A stretch of 64,000 bases of DNA from Polytrichum commune (GCA_950295325.1 OX485803.1:2728001-2792000); one strand, 5' to 3'. Shown: positions 1-12,259, counted from the stretch's first letter. A program made the numbers and translations. The notes: a model not told the origin generated them from the sequence alone.

Positions 1-405
1 GCGTGCCTTGTGCTTGAAACCCAAACAATGCAAAGTGACAGGAATACAACGTGACTCGGTGGTTGGATCATGCTGCTTGTTACTGGTCGCAGCTTTTGGA
101 TTCCAAACTGGATCAATCCCTAAGGACCGAGCGACTAAATCCACATTTCTCTGCAAGTTTGTAAGGCTAATCTCGAGGCTGGACTGTCGGAAATCGCAGC
201 TTCCTTGCTTCTTCACCTCTGATTCCAGAAAGGAGATCTGGTCCTTGAATCCCGAGAGCTGGAGCTTCAATGCCTCTCGCTCCTTGGGAGCGTCCACAAC
301 GGAGTCCAGAACTGTGACTATTGTATCGATATCCACAATTATTTGCGAGAACACATCTCCACTGCTACTTGTGCATGCTCCATCATCGCCTTGAGAGTAG
401 TCCAT
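1..405 (-). CDS. 5' part of coiled-coil protein gene, runs off left edge
   Basis: Reading the minus strand from an ATG at 405-403, 135 codons stay open to the window edge, so the gene continues to the left. The product starts MDYSQGDDGACTSSS and is mostly hydrophilic. Residues of about 20-75 form an acidic/basic helix-rich stretch (DIDTIVTVLDSVV, then KEREALKLQLSG and FLESEVKKQ) that reads as a coiled coil; after it comes a GIDPVWNPKAA segment. No signal peptide or membrane segment is visible. The leader upstream holds a shorter ORF at 469-570 that may be an upstream ORF or an earlier exon. Codon use and GC content are higher than in the surrounding repeats, which supports a host gene. I do not recognise the family. 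It could be the first coding exon of a larger signalling or scaffold protein. Confidence 0.55.
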   Translation of the reverse strand, partial: MDYSQGDDGACTSSSGDVFSQIIVDIDTIVTVLDSVVDAPKEREALKLQLSGFKDQISFLESEVKKQGSCDFRQSSLEISLTNLQRNVDLVARSLGIDPVWNPKAATSNKQHDPTTESRCIPVTLHCLGFKHKAR

Positions 406-468
406 TTGAAGCGTAGTTTTTCCCCCCATGCATGCGTTCGCAATTAATTAGGAGATTCCTTTACACTT

Positions 469-570
469 CTATGGTCGCTTATAGGCATTCATGTCCTCCT
501 CCACATGGGCTGATAATTCCCAGCACCTAGCATACCTCACTACGTATTCCACGTCTGTCATCTTCGCCAT
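469..570 (-). CDS. short 33-residue ORF just upstream of the left-edge gene
   Basis: ATG at 570-568, stop at 471-469. The product begins MAKMTDVEYVVRYARCWEL and continues with an acidic helix (VEEDMNAYKRP). A good 3' splice site (pyrimidine-rich tract, then tgcag) lies just before it at about 580, so it may be the start of an internal or first coding exon of the same transcript as the ORF at 1-405. The residue composition looks like real protein rather than noise. As an alternative it is an upstream ORF in the leader. No in-frame join to the downstream ATG is obvious, so the link is inferred from proximity and strand. Confidence 0.3.
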   Translation of the reverse strand: MAKMTDVEYVVRYARCWELSAHVEEDMNAYKRP

Positions 571-3500
571 TCCGGCGATCTGCAGGTAATAGGAAAGAAA
601 TTAGAATGATGAGAACCTCCTGGAGCATGGAAACTTCATCGTTCAAGACTTCTTTAATACACGCAGCAGAGATGCAGTACATTATTTCCAACAAGGCTAG
701 ACTGAGTCTTTTCCACAAGACTCCGAGACTAGAGCGGTAGATCTGTGATACGACATTTGCAGGAACTACGTTGATTAGGCAGAAATTTCTCAATTCCCTG
801 AGTCCTTTCCAATATGCACGTGGAATAAAGTACATTTTCGACAGGACATGACCAAGTCTCCTCAGAAGATTCTGACTATGAACATGACATGACAGCCCTT
901 TCCAAACTCTTGAGACGACGGCTGCAGGATCACACGGACGAGGAGTAAGCTCCACGCCTTCTCGACAGAGAAACCGAACCATTCCAAAACTCAAAACACA
1001 AATCTTTCCAAAACGGCAGCTCTTTCCAAACCTCGAAACACAAAATTTGCAGGAACTACTCAGAACAGTGTGGATCCAGCAGAGAGTTTTTATTTTCACA
1101 CATGCAGAGGATAAAAACTTCACGCATTCTCAACAGAGAACCGAATCTTTCCACAACCATCCGAAACTCTCAAGGCAGCTCTTCCTACACCTCGTAATTG
1201 CAGGAAGTGATGCAAATGGCGCCGGTCAATAAGCTCTCTCCCTCACACACACCCTGACCCCCGCCGTTCCCAAACACAGACCACAAGCTACCACAATTTG
1301 AAAACTTGCGCTAAGGAAGGATACCGGAAGAAAGAAAAACAAGAAGAAGAAGAAGAAGAAGAAGAAGAAAGGATGAGGTAAGCACCGGAAGGTGGAAGAG
1401 CCTAACACCATAACACTCGGATCGAGTGCAAAAACGCAACGGCACTCGATACCGCAACACAGAATGCAACGCCAAAACAACCTCGACAACTCGGAGCATG
1501 AAATCAGATGTTGAAGATGACGATGACGATGATGATGACGACGACGAAAGGAAGAAAAGAAGAAGCGATGACGATAAAGAAGAAAAGCGCGTGGAAGATG
1601 GGAGGGGGCGTTTCGAAAGGAGCGATAACGAGATCATAATAGGGAGAATGACTTTGGCGATAACGATCGGTCGCAATGCGGTCCCAAAATTCGGTGTGTT
1701 GCGATGATATGATTGAGCACTCGATCTGATTGCGGAGCAGATCAAGGCTCTAGGGTTTCAACGATGTGGAGGCCACACTAACGACGAACAACAATGAGAC
1801 AAACCTCGATCTCTTTACGCTCTCGCCTTTCCACGCGAAACAACCCAGGATGCGTTCGTCCGAGCCACGTTCATCTGAGTGTCTGCTACGTTCATCCAGA
1901 TTCGTGCGGTTTGTCATCCCTTGCGGCTCGGGATATACCGCTGGAGGGTGCTACCGACCTACCAAGCTGGAGGTAGGCAGCATCGTTTCCATAGGCATAG
2001 GGTTGGAGTGTTCTCCGAGGCTAATAAAAGGAATGTTGGGTAAGTTAGGGAACGTAATATACTCACGCGAAACTTGACATTGTATGCCATGGCGCTTTGT
2101 GGAGTTTACAAAATCATGACACTCTTTCATAGTGTACATATATAAGATTGTTCAGATCCATAATGGTGTTCTATGGGATTGACAGACTGAATGTGGGGAA
2201 TATCCGAGAATATTATGTGGAATATTGTCAGTCCTACGTACCAATGGATCTGAGTAATGTTATGCAATCACGTCCACAAGAAAAAATGAGAAAAAAGGTG
2301 GTTGTTTAGTAGGAGAAATTCAGTGTCCTCTTTGCCATGGATTTGTTTGAACAATGTGCAGTTTTATTTTTATTTTTTAGAGTGCACTTCGTTCAGCTTA
2401 AAGTTGTTGTTACTTGAGGTTGAGCTTTGGACTAGACATATTGTTTGATCTTCTATGTGTTTGAGGGTTGATTGGACTTACATGGAATGATCCGTTTGTT
2501 TTTTCATGGTTTTGTGAAAGGGGACGCCGGTATGTCAACTGTCAACACGTATTTTGGATCTAAGTTTGAAACAACCAAAGAACATATATGGGATGTTGAA
2601 GAATGTTGTGCTTGTGGAGGTGAAATACTATATATCGTCATGAATGTGTGTTGCAAACTTTCAATTATGCTAATAATAATGATGCTAATAATTTGTTGAA
2701 TGTACAAAATTGAGTTATGGGGTAATGATTTCCAACAATGTGTTGGTATCCACTTGCATGTCGAGTTGAATATAAGACAACAATATCACATGTAGAAACA
2801 AAAATAATAATATGGGATTTGAGGTTAAACGTTGGAGAATGACAAGAATATGTGTAATTGTTCCCAATTATGTAGACACATAATGGAGTGCGTATAAGCT
2901 TCGTGCATGTCTACACATGCAAATAGTTCTAACACACATTGATTTGGTGTCCATGCATAACTACTCACCTTATTGTATAGATACCACTCAAACATAGGTG
3001 TCCGATTAAGAAGAGTAGTCACGTAAGGCCCACACACTACCTTACTACACGTGAAATCAAAATATTTCCTTTCCATGGACCATGGCACCACATTCTTCAT
3101 ACCTTTCACAAATGCTTCCATCATATACTATCAAATAATCATCCAACATTCATCAGTATGTTAACACGATGGAGTCTAGACCCGACCACGTCCACAAGTA
3201 ATCCCATAAAATGGGAGAATATCCCCATACACTAGTGGTGGGATTGTGTGAATTATGGGTTGCACTTATTATACCGGATGTCAAAAACTCTCTCTCCCCC
3301 GCCATGTTTGGTGATCAATGAATCCCATCGCCGTAGTCCTCGTGGGTTGATTTTCGTGACATTGATGTAAAATTTTGGGTGTCAATTCGGCTTTAAATTA
3401 TCGCTTTCATCCTAATAAAGTGCGTGTTGCATTGTCACCTTTGGTACAAGTGTAGCTTAATCGATGGGTTGTCGTGGTTCATTGTCTACCTCTCATTTAC

Positions 3501-3698
3501 TGTCCATTTACCGATTCATCTCAAATACATCCAACGAATCTTAGGGTTCAGCCACACCAAGTGGTAAGGTTGATGGTAGAATATACAAAAATATACAAGT
3601 AGTTGTAATTTGGATTGGGTGTTGAAAGTGACTTAGGGTAGGTTCACATGAGGGTTCCATGACATTATCAAGTAGAGGTCGAATTTACCATTTCCTAA
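571..3698. other. no convincing gene; upstream region with purine-rich repeats
   Basis: From 571 to about 2100 the sequence is GC-richer and probably belongs to the 5' flank of the left-edge gene. It has several overlapping chance ORFs, none with family features. An ORF at 1426-1707 (+) codes a run of Asp then Lys/Arg, but this comes from GAT/GAC/GAA microsatellite-like sequence. A CTACCGACCTACC motif at 1951-1964 recurs at 4438. From 2100 to 3698 the sequence is AT-rich with no recognisable element. Confidence 0.5.
1341..1370. repeat. (AAG)n microsatellite
   Basis: Ten near-perfect AAG units. A second purine-rich GAT/GAC/GAA tract follows at about 1510-1590. Confidence 0.9.
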
Positions 3699-4091
3699 GG
3701 GCCGCTTCACACTACGGTTGCCCAAGTCGAGAGCCCATGGGATTGAATGGTCAAAAACTTTGTTGAGAGTCCAAAGAAATGGGCTGAAAATAACCAATAA
3801 AATACATATAGGGATTGGAGCCTTCAATCGGGCATAGTGTGAAGCCTCCAAAGGTCATGCCCAAAGTCCAAACCTTTGGCCATGAACTCCCCATGGCCTC
3901 TCGGCTTGGACATTCATAATGTGAAGCCTCCAAAGGGTAAGCCCAAAGTCAAATCCCAAAGGAGTATCCCACTTCATTCCTTACCCAAAACAACCCCTCC
4001 AATCTAACAACCAAGATATTGTCAATATTTGATTTATTTTTTAATGGGAAAAAAACCGATGGCCTCTCGATTGTAGTTTGGGTTTCCGTTC
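3699..4091. repeat. degenerate Harbinger-like foldback repeat, copy 1
   Basis: Starts GGGCCGCTTCACACTACGG after a TAA (3696-3698) and matches 56770-57164 along its whole length. An inverted version of the start lies inside at about 3887-3925 (ggcctctcggcttggac ... gtgaagcc), so part can fold back. The right terminus is not a clean mirror of the left one; the copy looks truncated or rearranged. Related in style to the GGGCCACTTCACAC MITEs in this window. Confidence 0.6.
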
Positions 4092-4289
4092 CTGTCCGAT
4101 CCAAATTTCCTTCGAAAGTCCGTCGCTTTGGTCAAAAACTACTGCCATGTAAGCATTTTGAAAAGCGGCGGCCTTTGGACTGTGGCCTCTAGTGTGATCT
4201 ATTTCTCAACATACTCCCCCAACAATTTCATGGCCCGAACCGGACAAAACGTTTGGTGTGATATATCGGGGCATGAGCCATGGTGCTGA

Positions 4290-4430
4290 CTAATGTTGTG
4301 CTGGGATCCATCGCTTCGGCCTTTTCCGATCCTCAAACCCAAACAGACGACGCAGTTCATCCAACTGTGCCACAAAAACATCCATCCGCTTCCATCCACG
4401 ACGGGCCAGAATGTGCGGCAAAGAGACATG
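4290..4430 (-). pseudogene. 47-codon protein-like ORF remnant
   Basis: On the minus strand a basic, helix-rich stretch reads ARRGWKRMDVFVAQLDELRR then LFGFEDRKRPKRWIPAQH and a stop at 4292-4290. The composition looks like the tail of a real protein, but no family is recognised and no partner exon was found. It lies between repeats. It could be a captured or decayed gene piece. Confidence 0.25.
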
Positions 4431-5409
4431 TGGGTTGCTACCGACCTACCAGAGGGGGGGAGCCTACGCACACTCATTATGAGCGGCCCCACCGGACGAG
4501 GTCAAAGGGGGGGGCGAAACGGTACGAAACTACCGACCTCCCCGTCCACCTGGCACCAGGTAGGTAGGAAACCCGGGCTCCGATTGGCGGAAACACGGAT
4601 CGACCCAGACGGTTTTGGATCTGTGCCAGGTAGGTACCACCTGGTCGGTAGGGTCAAAAGGGAGGATAGACGGAGCCCACTCTCCCCCCAAACAAGTCGC
4701 CTGCTCGTTGAGATAGGATGAGCAGTATGACGGATGAAACTAACCGGGTAAAATATCACACATTCATCCATGCAATCGTCGTTAAACGCCTTGGGCTGGT
4801 AAAGGGGGGGGGTACGGTAGTAGGGCCGTGTGCCACGTGGCCTTTAGTTTCGGTGGCTTCTCCCCACAATCTTAATAGTGAGAGGAGGGGGGGGGGGGGG
4901 GGTACTTTCCCATGCAGACTTTCGAAGCCAAATGTGTGGAAGTTTAATAAGTGTGACTGTTTATTGTTGCATGGCCGGGTCCCTTTGTTGGTTGGGAGTT
5001 ATGTGGCAAGAAGGGAGAGAAATTGGGGTCGTCGTGGGAACTTGGCGGACTTTGGGGGAGGGTAACTTATTGTATAGAAAACAAACAACAAGGGGACTTT
5101 TGTTTAGTTTAAATGCTTGTGTAGCGTGTGGGGAGGTGAGGGAATAACATGAGGTTGTACGAAGGATTAAATACCTTGTGTATATGTGTGTGTGTCGGTA
5201 GGTGGTAACTAAGTTGTGGGAGACGCGGTTTTTAAAGAAGCATCGGGTCGTATTCTATAGGTGCTCGAGTTTTTTAAATGTTGTTGGGATGGTAGTTTAT
5301 TTGGGCCATGGCGAGAACGAACCCACCCTCCTCTTTGAGCGGCACCCCTACCACCATTGACTTGAGGTGAAATTGCTATAGGATGCGTTGGTCTTTGGCT
5401 AGACAACTA
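4431..5409. other. GC-rich non-coding block with CTACCGACC repeats and a poly-G run
   Basis: CTACCGACCTACCAG at 4438-4452 is partly mirrored by ctggtcggtag at 4641-4651. A ccaggtaggta motif occurs at about 4557 and 4626. A 16-base G run lies at 4887-4902. These may be the remains of a small inverted-repeat element. No gene is seen. Confidence 0.35.
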
Positions 5410-5787
5410 CACTAAGTAGCATAGGTTAGTGTCACCGCTTTCTAAGCGTCTTGCTCAATAGTAATTGTAAACCATGGTGTAGTGTTGCCAACAAAAAATG
5501 TTAACCCAACATCATTTCTCGTTCCTTGTAAATGTTTTTTGGGGATTATAGATCCTCGGTGTTGTAATTGTTGTCGCTTACCAAGTGATTCTTCGTCCGA
5601 GTTTCAATCATCCATGACAATGTTTCATCACAAGTTGTTGACGAGAGAAGGTAGGGATTTGGTCAACGGATGAACTCGTCCATCATCCATAACCAATATG
5701 TGTTCACTTATTCATAGGGCGTGTCATCCGAATAAAGTTAACATAGTGACATAAAATACCATATGACACTAAATGCCATATTCATGG
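5410..5787 (-). mobile_element. TA-flanked MITE, CACTAAATA subfamily, core type 1
   Basis: Left end CACTAAGTAGCATAGG and right end CCATATTCATGG are diverged forms of the CACTAAATATGGTATTTAG terminus, each next to TA (5408-5409, 5788-5789). The internal part is the reverse complement of the cores at 11098-11471 and 21359-21660: it shares sequence about a plant-like ACAAGTTGTTGACGAGAGAAGGTAGG stretch (split here over 5632-5660). Most diverged of the three core-1 copies. Confidence 0.6.
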
Positions 5788-7545
5788 TAGATCCCATAAT
5801 TGGTATTGGCGATCTTGAATTAATCTAGAAGGACCCATTGGAGATGAATTAACCAGTGTTCAATGAGGGTCAAAGTTTTTACAAACCCATGTTTAATAGC
5901 GGTGCAGGCCCAAAACAAAAGAGGTGGTGTCTAGCTCTGGTCATGTAGCCCTAGCCTAGTATCAAATTGTGGTTGTGTTTAAAATAGCGTATGCCATTTG
6001 CCATTGAATGCATGTCACAATTGTCGTTACGTGGTGTAACTCATCATCTATTCGTAATTTGGTTGGCCATAGTCTTTGGAGTACTACATATTTCGTGTAA
6101 ATATTCTTGGGACTCGTGTCATTGTGATCTTTGTTCTTAAGTGGGCGCAAGTGATTGTTGTGCATTTACCTCCAAGTGAAACCACATGTTGGCAAACTGA
6201 GTTCAAAATCAATTTTCTACTATAAGTTGTATTTTCATAGCTAACATCATAATGAATTATTCGATAGCCTGCTATGTTGACTATTAAGTCTACATTGGTC
6301 GATAAATTTTTAACACATAATTTAATCTCTTTTAAACACGTGTCTTTTGGAGTCTGTTCTTAGACCCACATCTAACCTTGCACCGCTCACATGTAGATGT
6401 CCATTTGGAATAAGTAATTGTCTTAGGTCCTATACCTTACCTTACCTCCTATAAAACTACAAACATTTTTGTGTTGCCCAATTTGTCCTCTACTAGAGGC
6501 AAAGTAAAATAGGGAGTCATTGTTTCCCATGTGTTGGGATCGTAAACCACAAAACAAACTCTAGACAGTAGGATGTGGGAGTTGCACTTGTAAAGAATGA
6601 GAGTAATGATGATTAGAAATGAGAATTGATACTTTGGAACCAAAAACAGTGGAATGTGGAACTGGTTCGCACTATGCATAACAATGTTAGCTTCCACCTA
6701 CCACACTTATCCTTGGGTAGAAGAACAAGGGTTCACCTGCATCACCTAGTTAAATGAATAGTTAACTTATGAGTTAGTGAAGATTAGCTAACCAAAAAAC
6801 GCTAATTAACTAAAACCTTTGACTAATCGCCTACAACGCCTAGTTAGGAGAATTAGCTAACTAATTGGTAGCAATTAAACCAACTAATATGCTAGCTTAT
6901 TGATCTCACACTCACGTACCCCGCTTCATTCTTGAATGTGGGTACATGTGATCGTTTAAGTTTGGCCATCAACTATGAATTCGTATCAAGGTCACAATGC
7001 CATAAACCAATGCTCTTCACCCTTGTGGACCAAAGGGCATATATGGCATATATACAAGATTTATACAAGCATGGCCAAGTCAATTTAATAACTTAAAAGA
7101 TCATAATTCTCATTTAGCGTGTTATCTAGTGTCAAGGAGAAATTAAAAACACACTAATTAGCGACATTTATAATGGAAATAATATGTGTATATTTGCATC
7201 CATGGCACTCATGTTGTAAAGTTGAGCCCAAGTCTTCAATAAAACTAGGAGATTCAACCGATTGAAAGGTGCACTCAAATAACAAGTAAGTTTTAGATCA
7301 TGTCAATTTTTGGCAAAATTAGGTCAAAATGCAAATATGAGCTCACATGCATGTTTTGTGCATGTGGAGGCTCGGATTGGGTCTCTCATGTGCTTAAGGG
7401 TTCACTCTCAAGTACGAGTATCCGATACCTAGTCATGAGACGTGGTACGAATGATATACAAAGAGTGCTCCTTGTGCTCATGCATAATGATTTTTATTTT
7501 ATTTTTAAAAAATAAAATATCTTTTGGGAGATCACATGTTGCTTA
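5788..7545. other. no gene seen; AT-rich
   Basis: Only short chance ORFs. At 6740-6920 there is a cluster of GTTAGCTAACTAATT-like short inverted motifs that could be an old foldback element. Confidence 0.4.
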
Positions 7546-8048
7546 GGGCCACTTCACACATGAGCCGAGAGTCGTGACCATGAAATTGTGAGAGCCCAAA
7601 AGAAAGTGTCCGAAGGCCATTCCAAGATGCCTCCAAAATCATGTAGTGTGGTCATGGACCCTCAAGTGTGGTGTGAAGCCATATGTGACCGGGCCCTCAA
7701 CGAAATATTATTTCAATGAAATTTTGTTCATGCGGGTCCTCACGCATGATAAAAATAGAATAAATCAACGGTCATGAGCGTTCGGAGTGCCATGGTCTAT
7801 CGGTTTTATGTGAGACCTACCTCCAAGAGGTGGTTTTTGAAAATAGTCCAAGTGACCATGAACCATGATCCATTTGATGCCATGTAGGAATCTACATAGA
7901 CTTTACATCCATCTTGCATTCACATACTCTGTTGGTCCCTCAAGCGTAGTGTGAAGTAGCGAACTTGGACCGGCTCCGCCTTTTCCACCAATGAGAGTGC
8001 TTGAAGTGAAATGGTCACGGGCTCTCAGTGTCGTGTGTGAAGTGGCCC
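7546..8048 (-). mobile_element. Harbinger/Tourist-like MITE, copy 1 (503 bp)
   Basis: Ends GGGCCACTTCACACATGA ... and the inverted GTGTGAAGTGGCCC, flanked by TTA on both sides (7543-7545 and 8049-8051). TIR similarity continues for about 40 bp. The interior matches, in reverse orientation, the copies at 19427-19930 and 58458-58959. A 3-bp TWA target duplication with G-rich TIRs is the usual mark of PIF/Harbinger MITEs. No coding capacity. Confidence 0.85.
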
Positions 8049-11000
8049 TTAATTGTCCAACTTTCTGAGTTGGACACATATGCAAACAGGCCCATAAACA
8101 AAGTGGACCTTCTATTTGCAATAGAGCTTTAAAAAAAATAAAAAATGTTGAGGACACAATCTTGCGAAGCTTGACACAATCCTTGAGTCATGTCTTAACT
8201 CAATGTGTTATTTGGAGATGGATATGGTTACAATATTTGTTTTCTCCCACTATACATTTACGGCAAATTACCAACGAAAGTCCACACAAACTCGTGGAAA
8301 GTGATACTCTTGCAAAATTTGGCAACTTTGATAGAAAATATATAATTAAAATGTGTGAAAACATGCCAATAAATCCCCCCCCCCCCCCAAAATTTTATTT
8401 TTTTCCCTTACAAGCATATGAATCTTAAGTGATCGTCTTGTGTTACTGGAAACTTCTCCTACGTCATTAGAATATCTGCAAATCTACCACACTAGTAGAT
8501 TTGCATTGTTATTTCACCAATGCAAGACGATTGCATGTGACTTATGTGTTGATAGCGAGGGTTTAATGCCAAGGATGGGTCGAACGGGCATTCCAATCAC
8601 GCTGATCACATGGTCAGCGTTTCTTCTCTGTTGATAGCGAGTTGGCATTTCTTTCTCAAGATTTTGGTTGGGACATGCTTCCCACGTACAATGTGTTTCA
8701 AGGGTCGGATCGACGACAAGAGGAGACGGAAGCCCGGGGATTTTTTAATGTGCAAATAATATAAAGCCACGTGGAATAATTGAAGGGACTTTATAATCTT
8801 AAGGGATAAAGTGTACATCTACAAAGGTATAAAATTTAGTAGTACCGTAGGGACTAAATAAATTTGTTCAAAAGTATTAATAAAATACATGTATCTAGAA
8901 TACTTAGCACTTGATAATTCATCATGTATACTATATGGCATCCTACATATAGCGTAAATAAAAGAATTGTAAAGGATGAGTTGTTTCGCTTATAAATCAT
9001 TGTAGATGGATGAAGTGTGAAAATATCAGTTGAAACAAGATGGATGACATTACACGTTACATCCTTTTTTGATTGGCTTGTGTATTTCAATTTTCTTTCA
9101 ATGTTGTGTTATCTCTTGGCATTGCATGTTACTATTGGAAGGTTGTTGTGGACGAGAGTATATGAAACCATACATATGTAAAGACAATTTATTTAGAATA
9201 GAAAAAAAAAACAACAACAACACAAACTATTGATGGACGATTGACCAACATAGTATGTGAAATTTTCACAAAATTTGTTGAATATGCTTGAATTGTTGTG
9301 ACCTCGTGTCAGAGGATTGTGAATGCATACAAGAAAACAATCCTCACGAAGAGGTTTGGTAGAAGATGCACATGTATTATGTATCTCATACACGTGAATA
9401 CACATGCATGTCTTTGAACATAGAACACACTAAATACACGTGCGTATGTAGGGTGCACGAGATATGAACAATCGACAACATGCATGTCCAAGAAGTATAC
9501 ACCGTCCAAAGAAGAAAATGCATCCTGATCAAACAATAATTGGATAGAGGTTTGACCTTGACTTTATGTATCCTATAGGCAACCAGGTTCACACACAAGC
9601 TTGTAACTATGATCAAGGTGAAGTCTCTATCTCTCTCTATATATATACCCCCCTCTCCCCTCCCCCCCCCCCATGTGCATTACTGTAAACCACGTGTTTG
9701 TTGTTTTACAATGTTGAAATACACATAGTCAGTACACTTTTGACAAATCCTATTCTTTCAACAATATTTTAATCATAAAGTTGGGTTTTGAGATAAACTT
9801 TCGACCGGCCACATACACTTAAGTTCTAAGATTCTTTGTAACAAAATCAAGTAGATTCATGCTCTCAAATTTGATCCAAAACAAGTGCAATCACACAAGG
9901 TTCTATTTCGCGCTTCGGAAGGGGTATAACGATGTCACATGCTCTTGTTTTGAACGAGGTAAATCAAAGGAAATTGTGTGGGAAGGGGACTCGAGGACAA
10001 GCCTTGCGTGAAGTAGCCAATAAGGAGCGCGGACTTTGCTAAGGAGAAGCATTCTAGTCAACCAAGACCAAAAGCTAAGCATCGCATGAGCTCCGTAGTA
10101 CTAGGACCCCATCCGTTAAGGATTGGTGGCATTTTTTGAATACATAGATTCTAACAACTGTAGTTCTTGACCAATTTGTCATCGTGATTCCCGTCACTAA
10201 TGGACTCTCTTATTGTGTTTTTGAAGTAATTTTACTCGTGCTTTTGGTGGAGAAGGTCATTGGCTTGGTCCACACAAGCCACATTGTCAACGACGAATAC
10301 CTAGTGCAAAGTGTGCAATCTATAATCGTGTTGAGGTCACTCAAAATACATTACAAGTGCCATTTAGTGTGGGCCACACTATTTCTTACGGACACGCTAG
10401 TTTGGCTCGTACTAAGTACAAAGAACCCGTGTTGATTGAGCTTATGGAGAGTATTCAATGTATGCTAAATATTTAAAGTCGCTATTAGTGTGGGTCTCTA
10501 CGCGCTTTCTCAATGTCAATCTCCATAGATTTTATCCCGGGAGGATATGAGATTTTCTAACCAGCTCTCATGTTGTGCCATTACCCCCATTATCACCATG
10601 GGCCATTTGTCAACCTTCACAAGAGTGTGTCTCTCATATAGTCGTGTTGAAGTCTTTAAAATATCATTGAATGTGTTGTTTAGTGTGGCCCACACTAATT
10701 TCCATAGTAATCGGAAATTATGCCATTCAACCCATCTATTTGCATTCCCCGTTTCATCACGATCCATGATAAGTATTTGCATGATAGTTTTTTCTAATTC
10801 TTCTAAGAAAAAATTCTTAGTGTGGTAATTTCCAAAAGAGTTATTTCCGTGACATGAGATACTCTAACTAACCCTCATGTTACATCCTCGATTATCACCA
10901 AGGGCCACATGTCAACCTTCACAATAGCGTGTCTCTCATATATTCATGTTGAGATCTCACAAATTTTCATTAAAAGTGCTATTTAGTGTGGCCCACACTA

Positions 11001-11097
11001 TATCCCACATTCCGATAATCATAAATTTTGTTTTTAAACCCGTGTATATGTATTCTCAATTTGATCATGGCCCAGGGTAGTCTTTTGCAGTACACTA
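8049..11097. other. no gene seen; repeats and low-complexity runs
   Basis: A ~75-bp stretch at about 8560-8636 (AGGATGGGTCGAACGGGCAT) recurs at about 12180-12252. C-rich runs lie near 8378 and 9660. At 10069-10116 there is a 5S rRNA-like stretch, and from 10284 a diverged tandem array, both listed separately. Confidence 0.4.
10069..10116 (+). pseudogene. 5S rRNA-like fragment (pseudogene or 5S-derived SINE)
   Basis: The stretch reads aaagctaagc ... gtagtactaggac. It lines up with the middle and 3' part of plant 5S rRNA (AAGTTAAGC ... GTAGTACTAGGATGG), keeping the A-box region and the GTAGTACTAGGA block with the right spacing. The 5' third of 5S rRNA is not recognisable. The fragment is too diverged to be a working gene. 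It may be a stray 5S copy or part of a 5S-headed SINE. Confidence 0.35.
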
Positions 11098-11640
11098 CAC
11101 TAAATATGGTATTTAGTGTCATATGGTATATTAAGTCGCAATGGTAACTTTTTGGATGACACTTCTTATGAATAAGTGAATCAAATATTTTCATGAATGA
11201 TGGATGAGTTCATTAGTTGGAAAAACCCCTACCTTCTCTTGTCAACAACTTGTGATAAAAGATTGTTATGAATGATTGAAATTTGGATGAAAAAACACTT
11301 GGCAAGTGATAGTAAATTGCAACATTGTAAATCTTTAATCCTCCCCAAAATTTACAGGGAATGACAAATATTGTTGGTTTCTCATTAAGTGTTGGTGACA
11401 CTATACCGCAGTTTACAATTAGTATTGAGCAAGAGAATCAAAATCAATGACACTAAATATCGTATTTAGTGTAGTTTTTGTTTTTGTTATTGTTGTTAGT
11501 GTGGGTTTTCACACACTTTTCAAGGCTAATTTCCACAAGAGTTATTCCCACGACATGAGATATTCTAATTAACCTCGTGTTCCATCATCACTTCATCATC
11601 AAAAGGTCACATGTCAATCATGACGTTATAATATGATGTT
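10284..11640. repeat. diverged tandem array, ~320-bp unit, 3-4 partial copies
   Basis: A unit with the landmarks 'TTAGTGTGG', 'gacatgagata(c/t)tct', 'gggccacatgtcaacctt', 'gtgtctctcatat' and 'gtggcccacacta' recurs at about 10284-10480 (partial), 10480-10803, 10803-11097 and, after an inserted MITE, 11472-11640. Copies differ at many sites. The MITE at 11098-11471 interrupts one unit, and the neighbouring unit supplies the uninterrupted version of that site. Confidence 0.6.
11098..11471 (+). mobile_element. TA-flanked MITE, CACTAAATA subfamily, core type 1
   Basis: Left terminus CACTAAATATGGTATTTAGT and the inverted right terminus CACTAAATACGATATTTAGT are near-identical, each flanked by TA (11096-11097, 11472-11473). 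Each terminus is itself almost palindromic. The interior matches 21359-21660 (same orientation) and 5410-5787 (inverted). TA duplication suggests Tc1/mariner-type insertion. It sits inside the tandem array described at 10284-11640. Confidence 0.75.
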
Positions 11641-12259
11641 TGATGACTACAAAGGCAATCAACGTCATCGCCATACAACATGCTATGTCCATAATTATAC
11701 ACAAAAGAAGGATAGAAAACAACGAAGCACTACCAGTAGACACACAACTACCATAGCAACCCCAAATATCCACCAACCAATAAATAATTAGAATTACAAA
11801 ATAATAAATGCCAACATTGGCTAAGGAACTATCATAACTTACGGGGTTGTTGGCTATAGGATACAACATTCCTTCCAAGTAACTCACACAACAAATGTCA
11901 AGTCACTCACATCATAATACAATGCTCGTACAAGGCCATCAAGGATCAAACCCTGACCACTAAACATGTGATGCTACAATGAATCACTGAGAAGTCTTAT
12001 GACTCGGCAACCACCTCATGAAGAAAAATGATCATATACCCCTACAATACCACAACCACACTAACCCCACCACTACAAAGGTCATCCAATTCCCATGGTC
12101 ACTTTGATCACCCTGGTACTATAGTGCCCACCCCGAGAGGGGTTAGTAATCATGCACCTCTGATATTATGTGCAATGGACATAATACCAAGGGTGGGTCG
12201 AACGGGCATTTCAATCACACTAATCCCACTAAGGTCAACGTTTCTTCTCTCGATGACTA
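11474..12259. other. no gene seen
   Basis: Rest of the tandem array to 11640, then anonymous AT-rich sequence. A stretch near 12180-12252 is a copy of about 8560-8636. Confidence 0.4.

Noticed and set aside
527-1123. 198-codon minus-strand ORF upstream of the left-edge gene
   Set aside because: Cys/Arg-rich chance composition, no family features, overlaps likely leader sequence.
1311-1745. 144-codon Ser-rich minus ORF and the Asp-rich plus ORF over the same bases
   Set aside because: Both are products of the GAA/GAT microsatellite-like tracts.
10284-11640. CRISPR-like array
   Set aside because: Repeats are ~320 bp, diverged and without constant spacers; eukaryotic context.
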